A stretch of DNA of 64,000 nucleotides from contig CAJKHY010000001.1 in the NCBI GenBank assembly GCA_905199855.1, forward strand, positions 1 to 64,000, in the 5' to 3' direction. The notes under the pieces were generated by a model. The model saw only the letters and a list, made by a program, of their open reading frames with translations, made no database searches and had not been told where the DNA came from. Of the stretch, positions 43,860 through 53,368 are shown one piece after another; the first letter of the stretch is position 1, and each line of letters opens with the position of its first letter. Made by a program: the position numbers and the translations under genes. The stretch comes from an uncultured Clostridium sp. (GTDB lineage Bacteria; Bacillota_I; Bacilli_A; RF39; UBA660).

Positions 43860-44855
43860 TTGCTTAATGATAGAAGACGAAATATCTTAAAAATCATTGT
43901 AGAAGATTACATTAAAACAGCAAGACCAGTTGGAAGTGGGTATGTAGCCAAGAAACTTAATTGTTCGAGTGCAACAGTACGTAATGAGATGATGTACTTA
44001 GAAGAAGTTGGTTTATTAGAAAAAACTCACATTTCATCAGGCCGTGTACCAAGCGAAAAAGGATATAGGTACTATGTTGATGAGTTAATGACGCCGAAAG
44101 ATATGACTGGAGAAGATATGCTAAAGTTGCAAACCATATTTAAAAATAATACTTTAGTCTTAAGCGATGTCATCAAAAAAAGTATCGAAATAGTAACAGA
44201 AATTACCAATTATACCTCAGTAGTACTTGGTAATACCTCAAGTATTAACAGACTAAAAAAAGTTGAAGTAATACCACTTGGAGATAACAAAATAATCACA
44301 ATGATAATAACTGATAAAGGGCATGTAGAACACAAAATGATGATTATACCTTCTAACATTTCATCCTTAGAAGTTAAGCAAACAGTAGATTTAATTAATA
44401 AACTACTAATTGGCACTCCAATAGATGAAATAAGTTCAAAACTAGAATTTGAAGTAAAACCAATAATTCCTCGTTTTGTTAAAGAACATGAAGTATTATA
44501 TGATGCATTTTACAATGCCTTTAATGAATTTTCAACAAGAAGTAGTGATGTTCAATTTATAGGAAAAAACAATTTTTTAAAGCAACCAGAATTTAATAAC
44601 ATTGAAAAAGTCAAAGAAATCTTAAATAATTTTGAAGATATTGATAAAGTTAGTAAGATGGAAGAAGAAGATAATGGAATTAATATTTATATTGGTAACG
44701 AAAGTGAATTATCTCCAGATGTTGCAGTAATAAAAACAAAATATAATTACAATGGAGAAGAAGGCACCATTGCCATAATAGGCCCAAAAAGAATGGAATA
44801 TGATAAAGTCGTAGGTATTCTAAACTACATTAGAGATAATATAGATATTAGTTAG
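43860..44855 (+). CDS. hrcA: Heat-inducible transcription repressor HrcA
   Basis: 331 aa, family length. N-terminal winged helix LNDRRRNILKIIVEDYIKTARPVGS followed by ATVRNEMMYLEEVGLLEKTH and SSGRVPSEKGYRYYVD, the HrcA signature. Binds the CIRCE site just upstream and is itself controlled by GroEL in Bacillus. TTG start at 43860 with GGGAAGTG upstream. First gene of hrcA-grpE-dnaK-pepF-dnaJ. Confidence 0.95.
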   Translation: MLNDRRRNILKIIVEDYIKTARPVGSGYVAKKLNCSSATVRNEMMYLEEVGLLEKTHISSGRVPSEKGYRYYVDELMTPKDMTGEDMLKLQTIFKNNTLVLSDVIKKSIEIVTEITNYTSVVLGNTSSINRLKKVEVIPLGDNKIITMIITDKGHVEHKMMIIPSNISSLEVKQTVDLINKLLIGTPIDEISSKLEFEVKPIIPRFVKEHEVLYDAFYNAFNEFSTRSSDVQFIGKNNFLKQPEFNNIEKVKEILNNFEDIDKVSKMEEEDNGINIYIGNESELSPDVAVIKTKYNYNGEEGTIAIIGPKRMEYDKVVGILNYIRDNIDIS

Positions 44856-44866
44856 GAGTTGAATTT

Positions 44867-45397
44867 ATGAAAAATAAAAATAAGAATGAATTAAATGAGA
44901 AAGAAAAAATTAAACAAGAAGAAAAACTAATTGATGAAGCAAGTAATGAAAATGAAACATTGCTGTTAGGAAATAGAATTAAAGAATTAGAAGAAAAACT
45001 AGTAAGAAATCAAGCAGAACTTATCAATTACAAAAAGAGAATTGAAACTGAAACTTCAAGAATGTTAAAATATTGCAATGAAGATATTATATTAGACATT
45101 ATTTCAATCGTAGACAATTTTGATATAGCTTTAAAAAATAACACTAAAAATCCTGAATTAGAAAAATACTTAGAAGGTTTTACAATGATTTATGGTAATT
45201 TAAAAAACATCTTAGATAAATACGAAGTAAAAGAAATCGTAGCATTAAATAAAGAATTTGATGCTACATATCATCAAGCGGTTATGACCGAACATAAAGA
45301 AAATGTTAATCCTGGTATAGTAATAGAAATATTACAAAAAGGATATACATATAAAGATAAAGTAATAAGACATGCTATGGTAAAAGTTAGCTGTTAA
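44867..45397 (+). CDS. grpE: Nucleotide exchange factor GrpE
   Basis: 176 aa. Charged coiled-coil N-terminal half, then the GrpE head: NYKKRIETETSRMLKY, DIISIVDNFDIALKN, and HQAVMTEHKENVNPGIVIEILQKGYTYKDKVIRHAMVKVS (seen in pieces). Drives ADP release from DnaK. GGAG lies before the ATG, 11 bp after hrcA. Confidence 0.94.
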   Translation: MKNKNKNELNEKEKIKQEEKLIDEASNENETLLLGNRIKELEEKLVRNQAELINYKKRIETETSRMLKYCNEDIILDIISIVDNFDIALKNNTKNPELEKYLEGFTMIYGNLKNILDKYEVKEIVALNKEFDATYHQAVMTEHKENVNPGIVIEILQKGYTYKDKVIRHAMVKVSC

Positions 45398-45417
45398 AAA
45401 AGGAAGGAATGATATAT

Positions 45418-47253
45418 ATGAGTAAAATTATAGGAATTGATTTAGGTACAACGAATAGTTGTGTATCTGTATTTGAAGGAGGAGAAACCAAAGTTATCAG
45501 CAATGCTGAAGGAGAACGTACAACTCCATCAGTAGTAGCCTTTAAAAATGGTGAAATAATTGTCGGGGGAGCAGCCAAAAGACAAGTAGTAACTAACCCT
45601 GATACAATTAGTTCTATCAAAAGAAAGATGGGAACTAAAGAAAAAGTAAAAGCCAATGGCAAAGAATACACACCAGAAGAAATAAGTGCAATGATACTAG
45701 GTGATTTAAAGAAAACTGCTGAGAGTTACTTAGGAGAAAAAGTTACCAAAGCAGTAATTACCGTTCCTGCATACTTTAACGACGCTCAAAGACAAGCAAC
45801 TAAAAATGCTGGTAAAATCGCGGGTCTTGAAGTAGAAAGAATTATCAACGAACCAACTGCCGCCGCACTTGCATACGGACTTGATAAACAAGAAAACATG
45901 CATACCATCTTAGTATATGACCTTGGTGGAGGAACATTTGATGTATCTATACTTGAGCTAGGAGATGGTGTATTTGAAGTAAAATCTACCGCTGGTAATA
46001 ATAAACTAGGAGGAGACGACTTTGATGAAAGAATCGTTAACTACTTAGTTGAAACATTCAAAAAAGAAAATGGAGTAGACCTAACTAAAGATAAAATGGC
46101 TATGCAAAGACTTAAAGATGCTGCTGAAAAAGCAAAAAAAGACTTATCAGGAGTAACAACAACTCAAATAAGTTTACCATTTATTTCTCAAAGCACAGAT
46201 GGCCCACTTCACTTAGAAGTAAGCCTATCAAGAGCTAAGTTTGAAGATTTAATTAGAGATTTAGTTGATTCAACACTAGAACCGGTAAGAAAAGCAATGA
46301 AAGATGCTAAATTAACAAAAAATGATATTAACAAAGTAATCTTAGTTGGTGGTTCAACTAGAATACCATGTGTCCAAGAATTGATTAAGAAAGAATTAGG
46401 AAAAGAACCTTCTAAAGAAGTTAATCCAGATGAAGTAGTTTCTATGGGCGCAGCTATCCAAGGTGGAGTATTAACAGGAGATGTTAATGATATTGTATTA
46501 CTTGACGTAACACCATTATCACTTGGTATCGAAACCCTAGGAGGAGTAATGACTGTATTAATCGATAGAAATACAACCATTCCAACATCAAAGAGCCAAG
46601 TATTCTCAACAGCCGCAGATAACCAACCTGCTGTAGACATTCATGTATTACAAGGTGAACGTCCAATGGCCGCTGATAACAAAACTCTAGGAAGATTCCA
46701 ACTTACAAATATTCCACCAGCACCACGTGGCATACCTCAAATTGAAGTAACATTTGATATAGATGCTAATGGTATCGTTAATGTAAAAGCAAAAGATTTA
46801 GGCACAAACAAAGAACAATCTATTACCATCACCGCCACAAACACACTAACAGATGAAGAAATTGATAAAATGATGAAAGAAGCCGAAGCTAACAAAGAAG
46901 CCGATGCTAAAAGAAAAGAAGAAGCCGATACTAAAAACGATGCAGAACAAGTAATCTTTGCCACCGAAAAAGCCATCAAAGACTTAGGCGACAAAGTAAC
47001 AGAAGAAGAAAAGAAAGAAGCTGAAGATCTAATCAAAGATTTAAAAGAAGCAATCGAAAAAAGCAACATTGAAGATATTAAATCTAAGAAAGATAAATTA
47101 CTTGAATGTGCTAACAAATTAGCCGTTAAAGTATATGAAGAAGCTGCTAAAAAAGCTGAAGCAGAGAAAAAAGAAACTGAAACTCCAAACGAAGAAGAAA
47201 AAAACAACAAAAAAGATGATACTACAATCGACGCTGATTACGAAGAAAAATAA
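45418..47253 (+). CDS. dnaK: Chaperone DnaK (Hsp70)
   Basis: 611 aa. ATPase domain starts with IIGIDLGTTNSCVSVFEGGE; INEPTAAALAYGLDK, LVYDLGGGTFDVSILE and ILVGGSTRIP follow; substrate domain DVTPLSLGIETLGG; acidic, Lys/Glu-rich C-terminal lid ending in DADYEEK. ATG 45418 has AGGAAGG ten bases upstream and gives the standard start; ATG 45409 is too close. The 24-residue insert absent from Gram-positive DnaK is also missing here, as expected. Confidence 0.97.
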   Translation: MSKIIGIDLGTTNSCVSVFEGGETKVISNAEGERTTPSVVAFKNGEIIVGGAAKRQVVTNPDTISSIKRKMGTKEKVKANGKEYTPEEISAMILGDLKKTAESYLGEKVTKAVITVPAYFNDAQRQATKNAGKIAGLEVERIINEPTAAALAYGLDKQENMHTILVYDLGGGTFDVSILELGDGVFEVKSTAGNNKLGGDDFDERIVNYLVETFKKENGVDLTKDKMAMQRLKDAAEKAKKDLSGVTTTQISLPFISQSTDGPLHLEVSLSRAKFEDLIRDLVDSTLEPVRKAMKDAKLTKNDINKVILVGGSTRIPCVQELIKKELGKEPSKEVNPDEVVSMGAAIQGGVLTGDVNDIVLLDVTPLSLGIETLGGVMTVLIDRNTTIPTSKSQVFSTAADNQPAVDIHVLQGERPMAADNKTLGRFQLTNIPPAPRGIPQIEVTFDIDANGIVNVKAKDLGTNKEQSITITATNTLTDEEIDKMMKEAEANKEADAKRKEEADTKNDAEQVIFATEKAIKDLGDKVTEEEKKEAEDLIKDLKEAIEKSNIEDIKSKKDKLLECANKLAVKVYEEAAKKAEAEKKETETPNEEEKNNKKDDTTIDADYEEK

Positions 47254-47268
47254 TAATACAAATATGTA

Positions 47269-47300
47269 TATAGGAAGTTCTAACGCTAGGACTTCCTATA
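47269..47300. terminator. Large hairpin between dnaK and pepF
   Basis: TATAGGAAGTTCTA-ACGC-TAGGACTTCCTATA, near-perfect stem, but no T-run. May be a partial terminator or an mRNA-stabilising stem that reduces expression of the genes downstream of dnaK. Confidence 0.55.
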
Positions 47301-47332
47301 ACTAGTATTATATTGAAAGGATATTATAAAAT

Positions 47333-49132
47333 ATGGGTATTTTGAAAAGAAGTGAAATAGATAGTAAGTACAAATGGGATTTAACCAAAATAGTCAAAGA
47401 CAAAAAAGATTTTGATAAAAAGTATAAAGAAATAGCAAAATTAATCAATAAAGTCAGTAATTATAAAGACAAAATCACCAAAGACGAAAACACCTTATAC
47501 AATTTCTTAAAAGATTACGAAGAATTGAATAATAAGTTTGCTAAATTATATGTATATGCCCACATGAACTGTGATACAGATACCTTAGATAGTGATAAAC
47601 AAAGTTTAAAACTTAGAACAGAAAAACTAGGAGAAATCATGAGTGACAAATTATCATTCATAACACCAAATCTATTAAAATGTGATTATAATGACATCTT
47701 AAAACTAATAGAAAAAAACAAAAAATTAGAACCCTATCGTTTCGATTTAGAAAAAACCTTTGCTTATCAAAAATACACTCTAAGTGAAAAAGAAGAAAAC
47801 GTTATTGCTAAATTAAATAATGCTCTAGGAGTTCCATATGATGTCCAATATAATTTAATGAATGCCGATATTATGTTAGGCAATATCAAAGATGAAAATG
47901 GAAATGAAATACCACTTACTAGCAGTAATTACAACAAATACATGAAAAGTAAGAACCGTAACATTAGAGAAAATGCATTTAACATTATGTATGAATTCTA
48001 TAAAAATCATAAAAATACATTTTCAGCAACCTATAAAGGAAAAATAAAAGAAGACATCGCATTAAGTGAAATAAGAGGATATAGTTCACCTCTTGAGGCT
48101 AGTTTGTATAAAGATAGAGTAGATATTAAAACTTACCAAAATCTAATTGACAAAGTCCATGATAACTTAGATAAAATGTATGACTATTTAGAACTAAAAA
48201 GAAAATTTTTAAACCTAGAAGAAATGCATATGTATGATATCTATACTCCAATTACCACTTTAGATGAAGAGAATATAAGTTATGAAGAAGGCAAAAAACT
48301 AGTACTTGAAGCATTAAAACCATTAGGACCTGATTATTCTAGTCTCCTAAATAAAGCATTCAATGAAAGCTGGATTGATGTCTATCCTAATAAAGGCAAA
48401 AAAAGTGGAGCCTATAGCTGGGGTACCTATGGAACAAACCCTTATCTATTACTTAACTATGATAACACAATTAATTCTGTTTCTACACTTGCTCATGAAC
48501 TAGGCCACTCCTTACATAGTTATTATTCAACCCATAATCAAAGTTACACATACTATGATTATCCCATTATTTTAGCCGAAATTGCATCCACAGTAAATGA
48601 AATGATATTAAACAATTATCTATATGAACATGCTAAAACAAATGAAGAAAAAGTTACATATCTAAGTGAATTCTTAGAGGATGTAAGAACCACTATATAT
48701 AGACAAACAATGTTTGCCGAATTTGAAATGATTATGCATGAAAAAGAACAAAAAGGTATCCCCCTTACTTGCAACGAATTCACCAACACCTATTATGAAC
48801 TAAATAAATTATACTATGGTGATAAAATAGTAAGTGATGACCTAATCAAATACGAATGGGAAAGGATACCGCATTTTTACAGTTCATTTTATGTATATAA
48901 ATATGCAACAGGTTTATCTATTGCCATTAAAATAGCATATGATATAATTAACAAAAAAGATAATATGTTAAAAAAATATATAAATTTCCTTAAAAGTGGA
49001 TGTAGCAAATATCCATTAGAATTATTAAAAGATCTTGGTATTGATTTAGAAAGTGGAAAAGTTATTGATGAAGCCTTAGAATTATTTGCCAAGAAAAAAG
49101 AAGAATTAGAAAAAATATTAAGTAATAAGTAG
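47333..49132 (+). CDS. pepF: Oligoendopeptidase F
   Basis: 599 aa, family length. M3-type zinc peptidase of the cytoplasm that cuts peptides of about 7-17 residues. Zinc motif LAHELGHSLHSYYS (HExxH) and the downstream Glu in ILAEIASTVNEM. N-terminal RSEIDSKYKWDLTKI is typical. GAAAGGA precedes the ATG. Its place between dnaK and dnaJ is unusual and would put it under heat-shock control through CIRCE. Confidence 0.95.
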   Translation: MGILKRSEIDSKYKWDLTKIVKDKKDFDKKYKEIAKLINKVSNYKDKITKDENTLYNFLKDYEELNNKFAKLYVYAHMNCDTDTLDSDKQSLKLRTEKLGEIMSDKLSFITPNLLKCDYNDILKLIEKNKKLEPYRFDLEKTFAYQKYTLSEKEENVIAKLNNALGVPYDVQYNLMNADIMLGNIKDENGNEIPLTSSNYNKYMKSKNRNIRENAFNIMYEFYKNHKNTFSATYKGKIKEDIALSEIRGYSSPLEASLYKDRVDIKTYQNLIDKVHDNLDKMYDYLELKRKFLNLEEMHMYDIYTPITTLDEENISYEEGKKLVLEALKPLGPDYSSLLNKAFNESWIDVYPNKGKKSGAYSWGTYGTNPYLLLNYDNTINSVSTLAHELGHSLHSYYSTHNQSYTYYDYPIILAEIASTVNEMILNNYLYEHAKTNEEKVTYLSEFLEDVRTTIYRQTMFAEFEMIMHEKEQKGIPLTCNEFTNTYYELNKLYYGDKIVSDDLIKYEWERIPHFYSSFYVYKYATGLSIAIKIAYDIINKKDNMLKKYINFLKSGCSKYPLELLKDLGIDLESGKVIDEALELFAKKKEELEKILSNK

Positions 49133-49140
49133 GTTATATT

Positions 49141-50250
49141 ATGAATAAAAAAGATTATTATGAGATTTTAGGAGTTTCTAAAAATGCAACTGATGATGAA
49201 ATAAAAAGTGCTTTCCGCAAATTAGCAAAAAAATATCACCCTGATGTTTGCAAAGAACCTGATGCCGAAGCAAAATTTAAAGAAGTACAAGAAGCATATG
49301 CCATTTTAAGCGATAAAGAAAAAAGAAGCAAATATGATCAGTTCGGACACTCTGCATTCACAAATGCCAGTGGAGGTTTTTCAGGTTTTGAAGGTTTTGA
49401 CTTTGGTGGCATGAATGATATATTTGATGATATATTGTCAGGTTTTGGCTTTTCCTCTAGTAGAAGAAGTAGTAGTACTTCAAGAACTAGAGATGGCAAT
49501 GATATCTTATACCGCATGAGCATTGATTTCATGGAGGCTGTAAATGGTACCACCAGAGATATTCACTTAGATGTTACTGAAGAATGTAGTGAGTGTAATG
49601 GTAAAGGTGGCTTTGATTTTCATACATGTGATAAATGCCATGGATCAGGAACCATCGCTACTGAACAAAGAACATTGTTTGGAAGTTTCCTAACTAAAAT
49701 AACTTGTCCAGAGTGTAAAGGAAAAGGTAAAACTTATGAAAGAAAATGCAGTACTTGTAAAGGAACAGGAACAATAAAGAAGAACAAAACAATTACAGTA
49801 ACCATTCCTGCTGGCGTAGACGATGGTAACAGATTAAGACTTGCAGGAAAAGGCGAAGCTGGTATTAATGGAGGAAGACAAGGAGACCTATATATTGAGT
49901 TTACCGTCAAAAAGCATGAATTTTATCAAAGAAAAGATGATGACATTTATGTAACAATACCATTAACAATAAAAGAAGCAGTATTAGGATGCAAAAAAGA
50001 AGTTCCTACAGTATATGGACTTGTTAATTTAACCATTCCTGATGGTTCACAAAATGGAGATAAGTTAAGATTAAAAGGCAAAGGTATACAAAATGTTTCT
50101 AATAAAAGATATGGCGATATGTATGTTATCTTAAACGTCATCATTCCAGAAAAAATATCAAGAGAACAAAAAAGAATATTTGAAAGTTTAGATAATAATG
50201 AGTTAGAAAAACATGATGCCTTTAAAAAATATAAAAGTTATCTCAAATAA
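49141..50250 (+). CDS. dnaJ: Chaperone DnaJ (Hsp40)
   Basis: 369 aa. J domain with DYYEILGVSKNATDDEIKSA and the HPD tripeptide (KYHPDV), a Gly/Phe-rich linker (about 75-110), four CxxCxGxG zinc repeats (CSECNGKG, CDKCHGSG, CPECKGKG, CSTCKGTG) and the C-terminal substrate domain. Starts 8 bp after the pepF stop. Stimulates DnaK ATPase. Confidence 0.97.
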   Translation: MNKKDYYEILGVSKNATDDEIKSAFRKLAKKYHPDVCKEPDAEAKFKEVQEAYAILSDKEKRSKYDQFGHSAFTNASGGFSGFEGFDFGGMNDIFDDILSGFGFSSSRRSSSTSRTRDGNDILYRMSIDFMEAVNGTTRDIHLDVTEECSECNGKGGFDFHTCDKCHGSGTIATEQRTLFGSFLTKITCPECKGKGKTYERKCSTCKGTGTIKKNKTITVTIPAGVDDGNRLRLAGKGEAGINGGRQGDLYIEFTVKKHEFYQRKDDDIYVTIPLTIKEAVLGCKKEVPTVYGLVNLTIPDGSQNGDKLRLKGKGIQNVSNKRYGDMYVILNVIIPEKISREQKRIFESLDNNELEKHDAFKKYKSYLK

Positions 50251-50284
50251 GAAGAATACTTATAATTGTATTTTTCTTTTTTCA

Positions 50285-50310
50285 TTTACTACGCTGTTAT
50301 AGTTCTAAAA
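50285..50310 (+). repeat. Dispersed intergenic repeat, copy 7 (forward)
   Basis: TTTACTACGCTGTTATAGTT, after dnaJ. Confidence 0.55.
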
Positions 50311-50399
50311 AAAACAAAATAACTAAAATTGCAAAATAATAAAAAATATGTATAATAAATTTCTTTTTATAGCAATATTACTATGAAAGGAGATTTTTT

Positions 50400-51173
50400 A
50401 TGTCGCACCACAAAGTAGAAATTGCGAACGTGAATACTGCGAATATTAAAGTTTTAAGTAATGAAGAAATGATTAACTTATTTAAAAAAATGAAAGAAGG
50501 CGACCTATTTGCTAAAGAAGAACTCATAAACGGTAATTTAAAATTAGTACTTAGCATATTAAAATCTTTCTCCAGCAGAAACGAAAATATGGATGATTTA
50601 TTTCAAGTTGGCGTTATTGGCCTAATAAAAGCTATCGATAATTTTGATTTATCTTTTGGCTTAAAACTTAGTACCTATGCAGTCCCTATGATAAGTGGAG
50701 AAATAAAAAGATATCTAAGAGATAATAATGCACTTAGAATCTCCAGGAGTATAAAAGACATTGCATATAAAACATTAAAATTAAGAGAAGAAATGCAAGA
50801 TAAAAATGGAATTTATCCAACTAATAAAGAAATTGCCAATATTCTTAATGTAAGTGAATATGATATTGTTAATGCGCTTGATTCCTTATCTAGTCCAATT
50901 AGTATGTATGAACCTATTTATAACGATGGAGGAGACACCATCTATTTATATGATCAAATATCTAATCAAAAAGATGAATATGAGTTAGAAACAAAAATTG
51001 CTTTAAGTAAAGCCTTAGAAAAATTAAAAAAAAGAGAAAGAAAAATATTAAACGAAAGATTTATAATTGGTAAAACCCAAATGGAAATTGCTAATGAACT
51101 AGGTATTAGTCAAGCTCAAATATCAAGAATCGAAAAAAATGCTATTACTAATATTAAAAAACTAATTAAATAA
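50400..51173 (+). CDS. sigG: Forespore sigma factor SigG
   Basis: 257 aa (Bacillus SigG 260). Late forespore sigma factor. The N-terminal HKVEIANVNTANIKVLSNEEM is the SigG/SigF-type start known for SigG; region 2 LFQVGVIGLIKAIDNFDLS, KLSTYAVPMISGEIKRYLRD; EPIYNDGGDTIYLYDQIS is a near-invariant SigG stretch; HTH MEIANELGISQAQISRIE. GAAAGGAG lies 6 bp before the ATG. Followed by ylmC as in many spore formers; spoIIG (sigE) is not adjacent. Confidence 0.93.
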   Translation: MSHHKVEIANVNTANIKVLSNEEMINLFKKMKEGDLFAKEELINGNLKLVLSILKSFSSRNENMDDLFQVGVIGLIKAIDNFDLSFGLKLSTYAVPMISGEIKRYLRDNNALRISRSIKDIAYKTLKLREEMQDKNGIYPTNKEIANILNVSEYDIVNALDSLSSPISMYEPIYNDGGDTIYLYDQISNQKDEYELETKIALSKALEKLKKRERKILNERFIIGKTQMEIANELGISQAQISRIEKNAITNIKKLIK

Positions 51174-51205
51174 AAATAATTACATATATTTAATTGGGTG
51201 GTACT

Positions 51206-51442
51206 ATGCGTCTATCTGATTTACAAAGCAAAGAGATTATCGATATTGTTGATGGCAAAAAAGTAGGTAAAATTATTGATATTGTTATCGATCCATCTAC
51301 TGGGAAAATTAATAGTATGGTTATTGAAAGAGGCTTTAATAGAAAAATCTTAAGCAGCAAAGAAGAATATGAGGTTAAATGGATGCAAATACTTAAAATT
51401 GGTGAAGATATTATTTTAGTTGATACTAAGAACAAAAACTAG
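51206..51442 (+). CDS. YlmC/YmxH family PRC-barrel sporulation protein
   Basis: 78 aa. LSDLQSKEIIDIVDGKKVGKI is the standard start of the YlmC/YmxH family, a small PRC-barrel-like protein found beside sigG and other sporulation genes. GGGTGG lies just before the ATG. Function unknown; context suggests late sporulation. Confidence 0.85.
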   Translation: MRLSDLQSKEIIDIVDGKKVGKIIDIVIDPSTGKINSMVIERGFNRKILSSKEEYEVKWMQILKIGEDIILVDTKNKN

Positions 51443-51465
51443 TATCTTTTTTATGCCAAACATTT

Positions 51466-51479
51466 CAAACAAATGTATG
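51466..51479. promoter_or_regulatory. LexA-like box upstream of the prepilin-ung unit
   Basis: CAAACAAATGTATG, 9 bp before the -35 box; identical to the uvrA copy. Confidence 0.6.
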
Positions 51480-51488
51480 AAACAATAC

Positions 51489-51517
51489 TTGACATTAGTA
51501 TAATATTATATTATAAT
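51489..51517 (+). promoter_or_regulatory. Promoter of the prepilin-ung unit
   Basis: TTGACA, 17 bp, TATAAT: full consensus. Confidence 0.85.
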
Positions 51518-51544
51518 TAACTTGAGTTAGAAAGTTGTGATGAT

Positions 51545-52096
51545 ATGTTAAATAAGAGAGGATTTACTTTAATAGAATTACTTGGAGTATTAGTAATATT
51601 AGGACTAGTTTTAGTTTTTACAATGCCAGACGTTATTAATAAAATTAATCTAGGTAATAAAAATACATATGAAATGTTAAAAGAAAATATGAAAACTGGC
51701 GCCGAAAGTTATGTAAATGAATGTAGCACTTCATCTAGTTTATATAATGTTTATCTAATAGATAAAGATAGCAATATTAATGATATAAGCAATAAATATA
51801 ATATAAGTAATGAATTAATATGTAGTAGTATTGGAATAAATGAATGTGATAGTAATTATTTAATTAAAAAAGATACTGTTATATTAATACCTTATACCTG
51901 TAATGCTATTTATGATAAAACCACCTTAAGTGCCATAGAACTCGTTTACAATGGCTTCTTAAAAGGTAACAAAGACAAAAGAGTAATAAGAAGCATGGAT
52001 AATAAAGATGTAAGCACATGCTTAAAAGTAGAAATAAATTATGATAAAGAAAGTTATAAGTATAGTTATATAATTAATGATAAGGAATGTGAGTAG
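51545..52096 (+). CDS. Type IV prepilin-like protein
   Basis: 183 aa. N-terminal KRGFTLIELLGVLVILGLV is the prepilin peptidase site (cleavage after Gly, methylated Phe, Glu at +5) plus the hydrophobic pilin helix. The rest is a small globular domain with six cysteines, which suggests disulfide bonds outside the cell. No other pilus or competence genes are adjacent. It is read with ung (2 bp gap) from a promoter that carries the LexA-like box. Could be a competence pseudopilin (ComG-like) under damage control. Confidence 0.85.
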   Translation: MLNKRGFTLIELLGVLVILGLVLVFTMPDVINKINLGNKNTYEMLKENMKTGAESYVNECSTSSSLYNVYLIDKDSNINDISNKYNISNELICSSIGINECDSNYLIKKDTVILIPYTCNAIYDKTTLSAIELVYNGFLKGNKDKRVIRSMDNKDVSTCLKVEINYDKESYKYSYIINDKECE

Positions 52097-52097
52097 T

Positions 52098-52769
52098 ATG
52101 GTATTTGTAGGAAATAATTGGGATAAAGTATTAGATAGTGAATATAAAAAAGAATATTTTATTAATTTAGTTAAATTTGTAAACAAGATATATCAAGAAG
52201 AAACTGTATTTCCACCTAAAAATCATATCTTGTCCGCTCTTACCATTACTGATTATAATGATGTCAAAGTAGTTATTCTAGGACAAGACCCATATCATGG
52301 AATAGGGGAAGCAAACGGACTATCATTTTCAGTAAATGATGGTGTAAGAATACCTCCCTCATTACAAAACATTTATAAAGAGTTATATAATGATTTAGAC
52401 TGTGAAATAGCTAAAACAGGAAATTTAGAACCATGGGCAAAGCAAGGAGTATTACTATTAAATGCTGTTTTAACTGTTTCAAAAGATAAACCAGCCTCAC
52501 ATAAAAACATGGGCTGGGAACTATTTACTGATGCCATTATTAAGAAAGTAAACGAAAAAGAAACACCAGTTGTCTTCCTTTTGTGGGGCTCTTTTGCCCG
52601 AAGTAAAAAAACTTTAATTACTAATCCTATACATTTAGTAATCGAATCGACACATCCATCACCATTCTCGGCCTCCAACGGTTTTTTTGGGAGCAAACCA
52701 TTTTCAAAGACAAACAATTTCTTAAAAGCAAATGGTATCAAAGAAATAGACTGGAGCATAAAAAAATGA
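52098..52769 (+). CDS. ung: Uracil-DNA glycosylase
   Basis: 223 aa, family length. Removes uracil from DNA. VVILGQDPYHGIGEANGLSF holds the catalytic Asp (GQDPYHG) and ESTHPSPFSAS the catalytic His. AAGGA lies ahead of ATG 52098, which follows the prepilin stop by 1 bp; the earlier frame start at 52077 overlaps that gene. Stop is TGA. Convergent with the LemA-like gene. Confidence 0.96.
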   Translation: MVFVGNNWDKVLDSEYKKEYFINLVKFVNKIYQEETVFPPKNHILSALTITDYNDVKVVILGQDPYHGIGEANGLSFSVNDGVRIPPSLQNIYKELYNDLDCEIAKTGNLEPWAKQGVLLLNAVLTVSKDKPASHKNMGWELFTDAIIKKVNEKETPVVFLLWGSFARSKKTLITNPIHLVIESTHPSPFSASNGFFGSKPFSKTNNFLKANGIKEIDWSIKK

Positions 52770-52771
52770 TT

Positions 52772-53320
52772 TCATAATTTGAAATCATTATAATCATCAT
52801 CACTCATATTTTTTTTGTCATAGAATAATTTTTCTTCATATTTACAAATAAGTGCCACAATATTATTAGGAAAAGTTCTTACTAATTTATTATATTTAGT
52901 AATATTCTTATCATAATATTTTTTTAAAGTATCCAATTTGTCGTCTATTTCCCTTAATGAAACGGATATTTTTTTTATTTCCTCACTTTTTTCTAGTTCC
53001 TTATATTCAGTCTTTAAACTAGTAAACTCATTCGTAGCTAAAACCAATTGTCTATCCAATTCAAAATTACTTATTTTTCTTGATCTTAGTTTAATAATAT
53101 CCTCAAATATTTCTTTCTCAATTTTAACATTTCCTTTTATAATAGCCATAGCCTTATTTAAAGCATCATACTTATTCCTTAAAAGAGTATCAATATTAGA
53201 CTCTGCTTCATTTATTCTAATAATTGATTCCTGAAATTTATTATAAATAACCATGTAAAAAGCAACAAGACCACAGAAAATAAGTACAGTAATTAATAAA
53301 TATATAAAAAGTAAGTCCAT
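52772..53320 (-). CDS. LemA-like membrane protein
   Basis: 182 aa. N-terminal TM (about 4-26) and a long helical domain with INEAESNIDTLLRNKYDALNKA and KYNKLVRTFPNNIVAL, the LemA family pattern (NxxRxxFPxxxxA). Function of LemA proteins is unclear. The acidic C-terminus (DDDYNDF) is unusual. TGA stop. ATG 53320 has GTGAG upstream. Confidence 0.75.
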   Translation of the reverse strand: MDLLFIYLLITVLIFCGLVAFYMVIYNKFQESIIRINEAESNIDTLLRNKYDALNKAMAIIKGNVKIEKEIFEDIIKLRSRKISNFELDRQLVLATNEFTSLKTEYKELEKSEEIKKISVSLREIDDKLDTLKKYYDKNITKYNKLVRTFPNNIVALICKYEEKLFYDKKNMSDDDYNDFKL

Positions 53321-53368
53321 ATTCTCACATCCTAAAAACATTATAGCAAAATAAAACTATTTTTTCAA

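Noticed and set aside
47269..47300. Large palindrome after dnaK as a transposon end
   Set aside because: No partner copy or target duplication; fits an mRNA hairpin.
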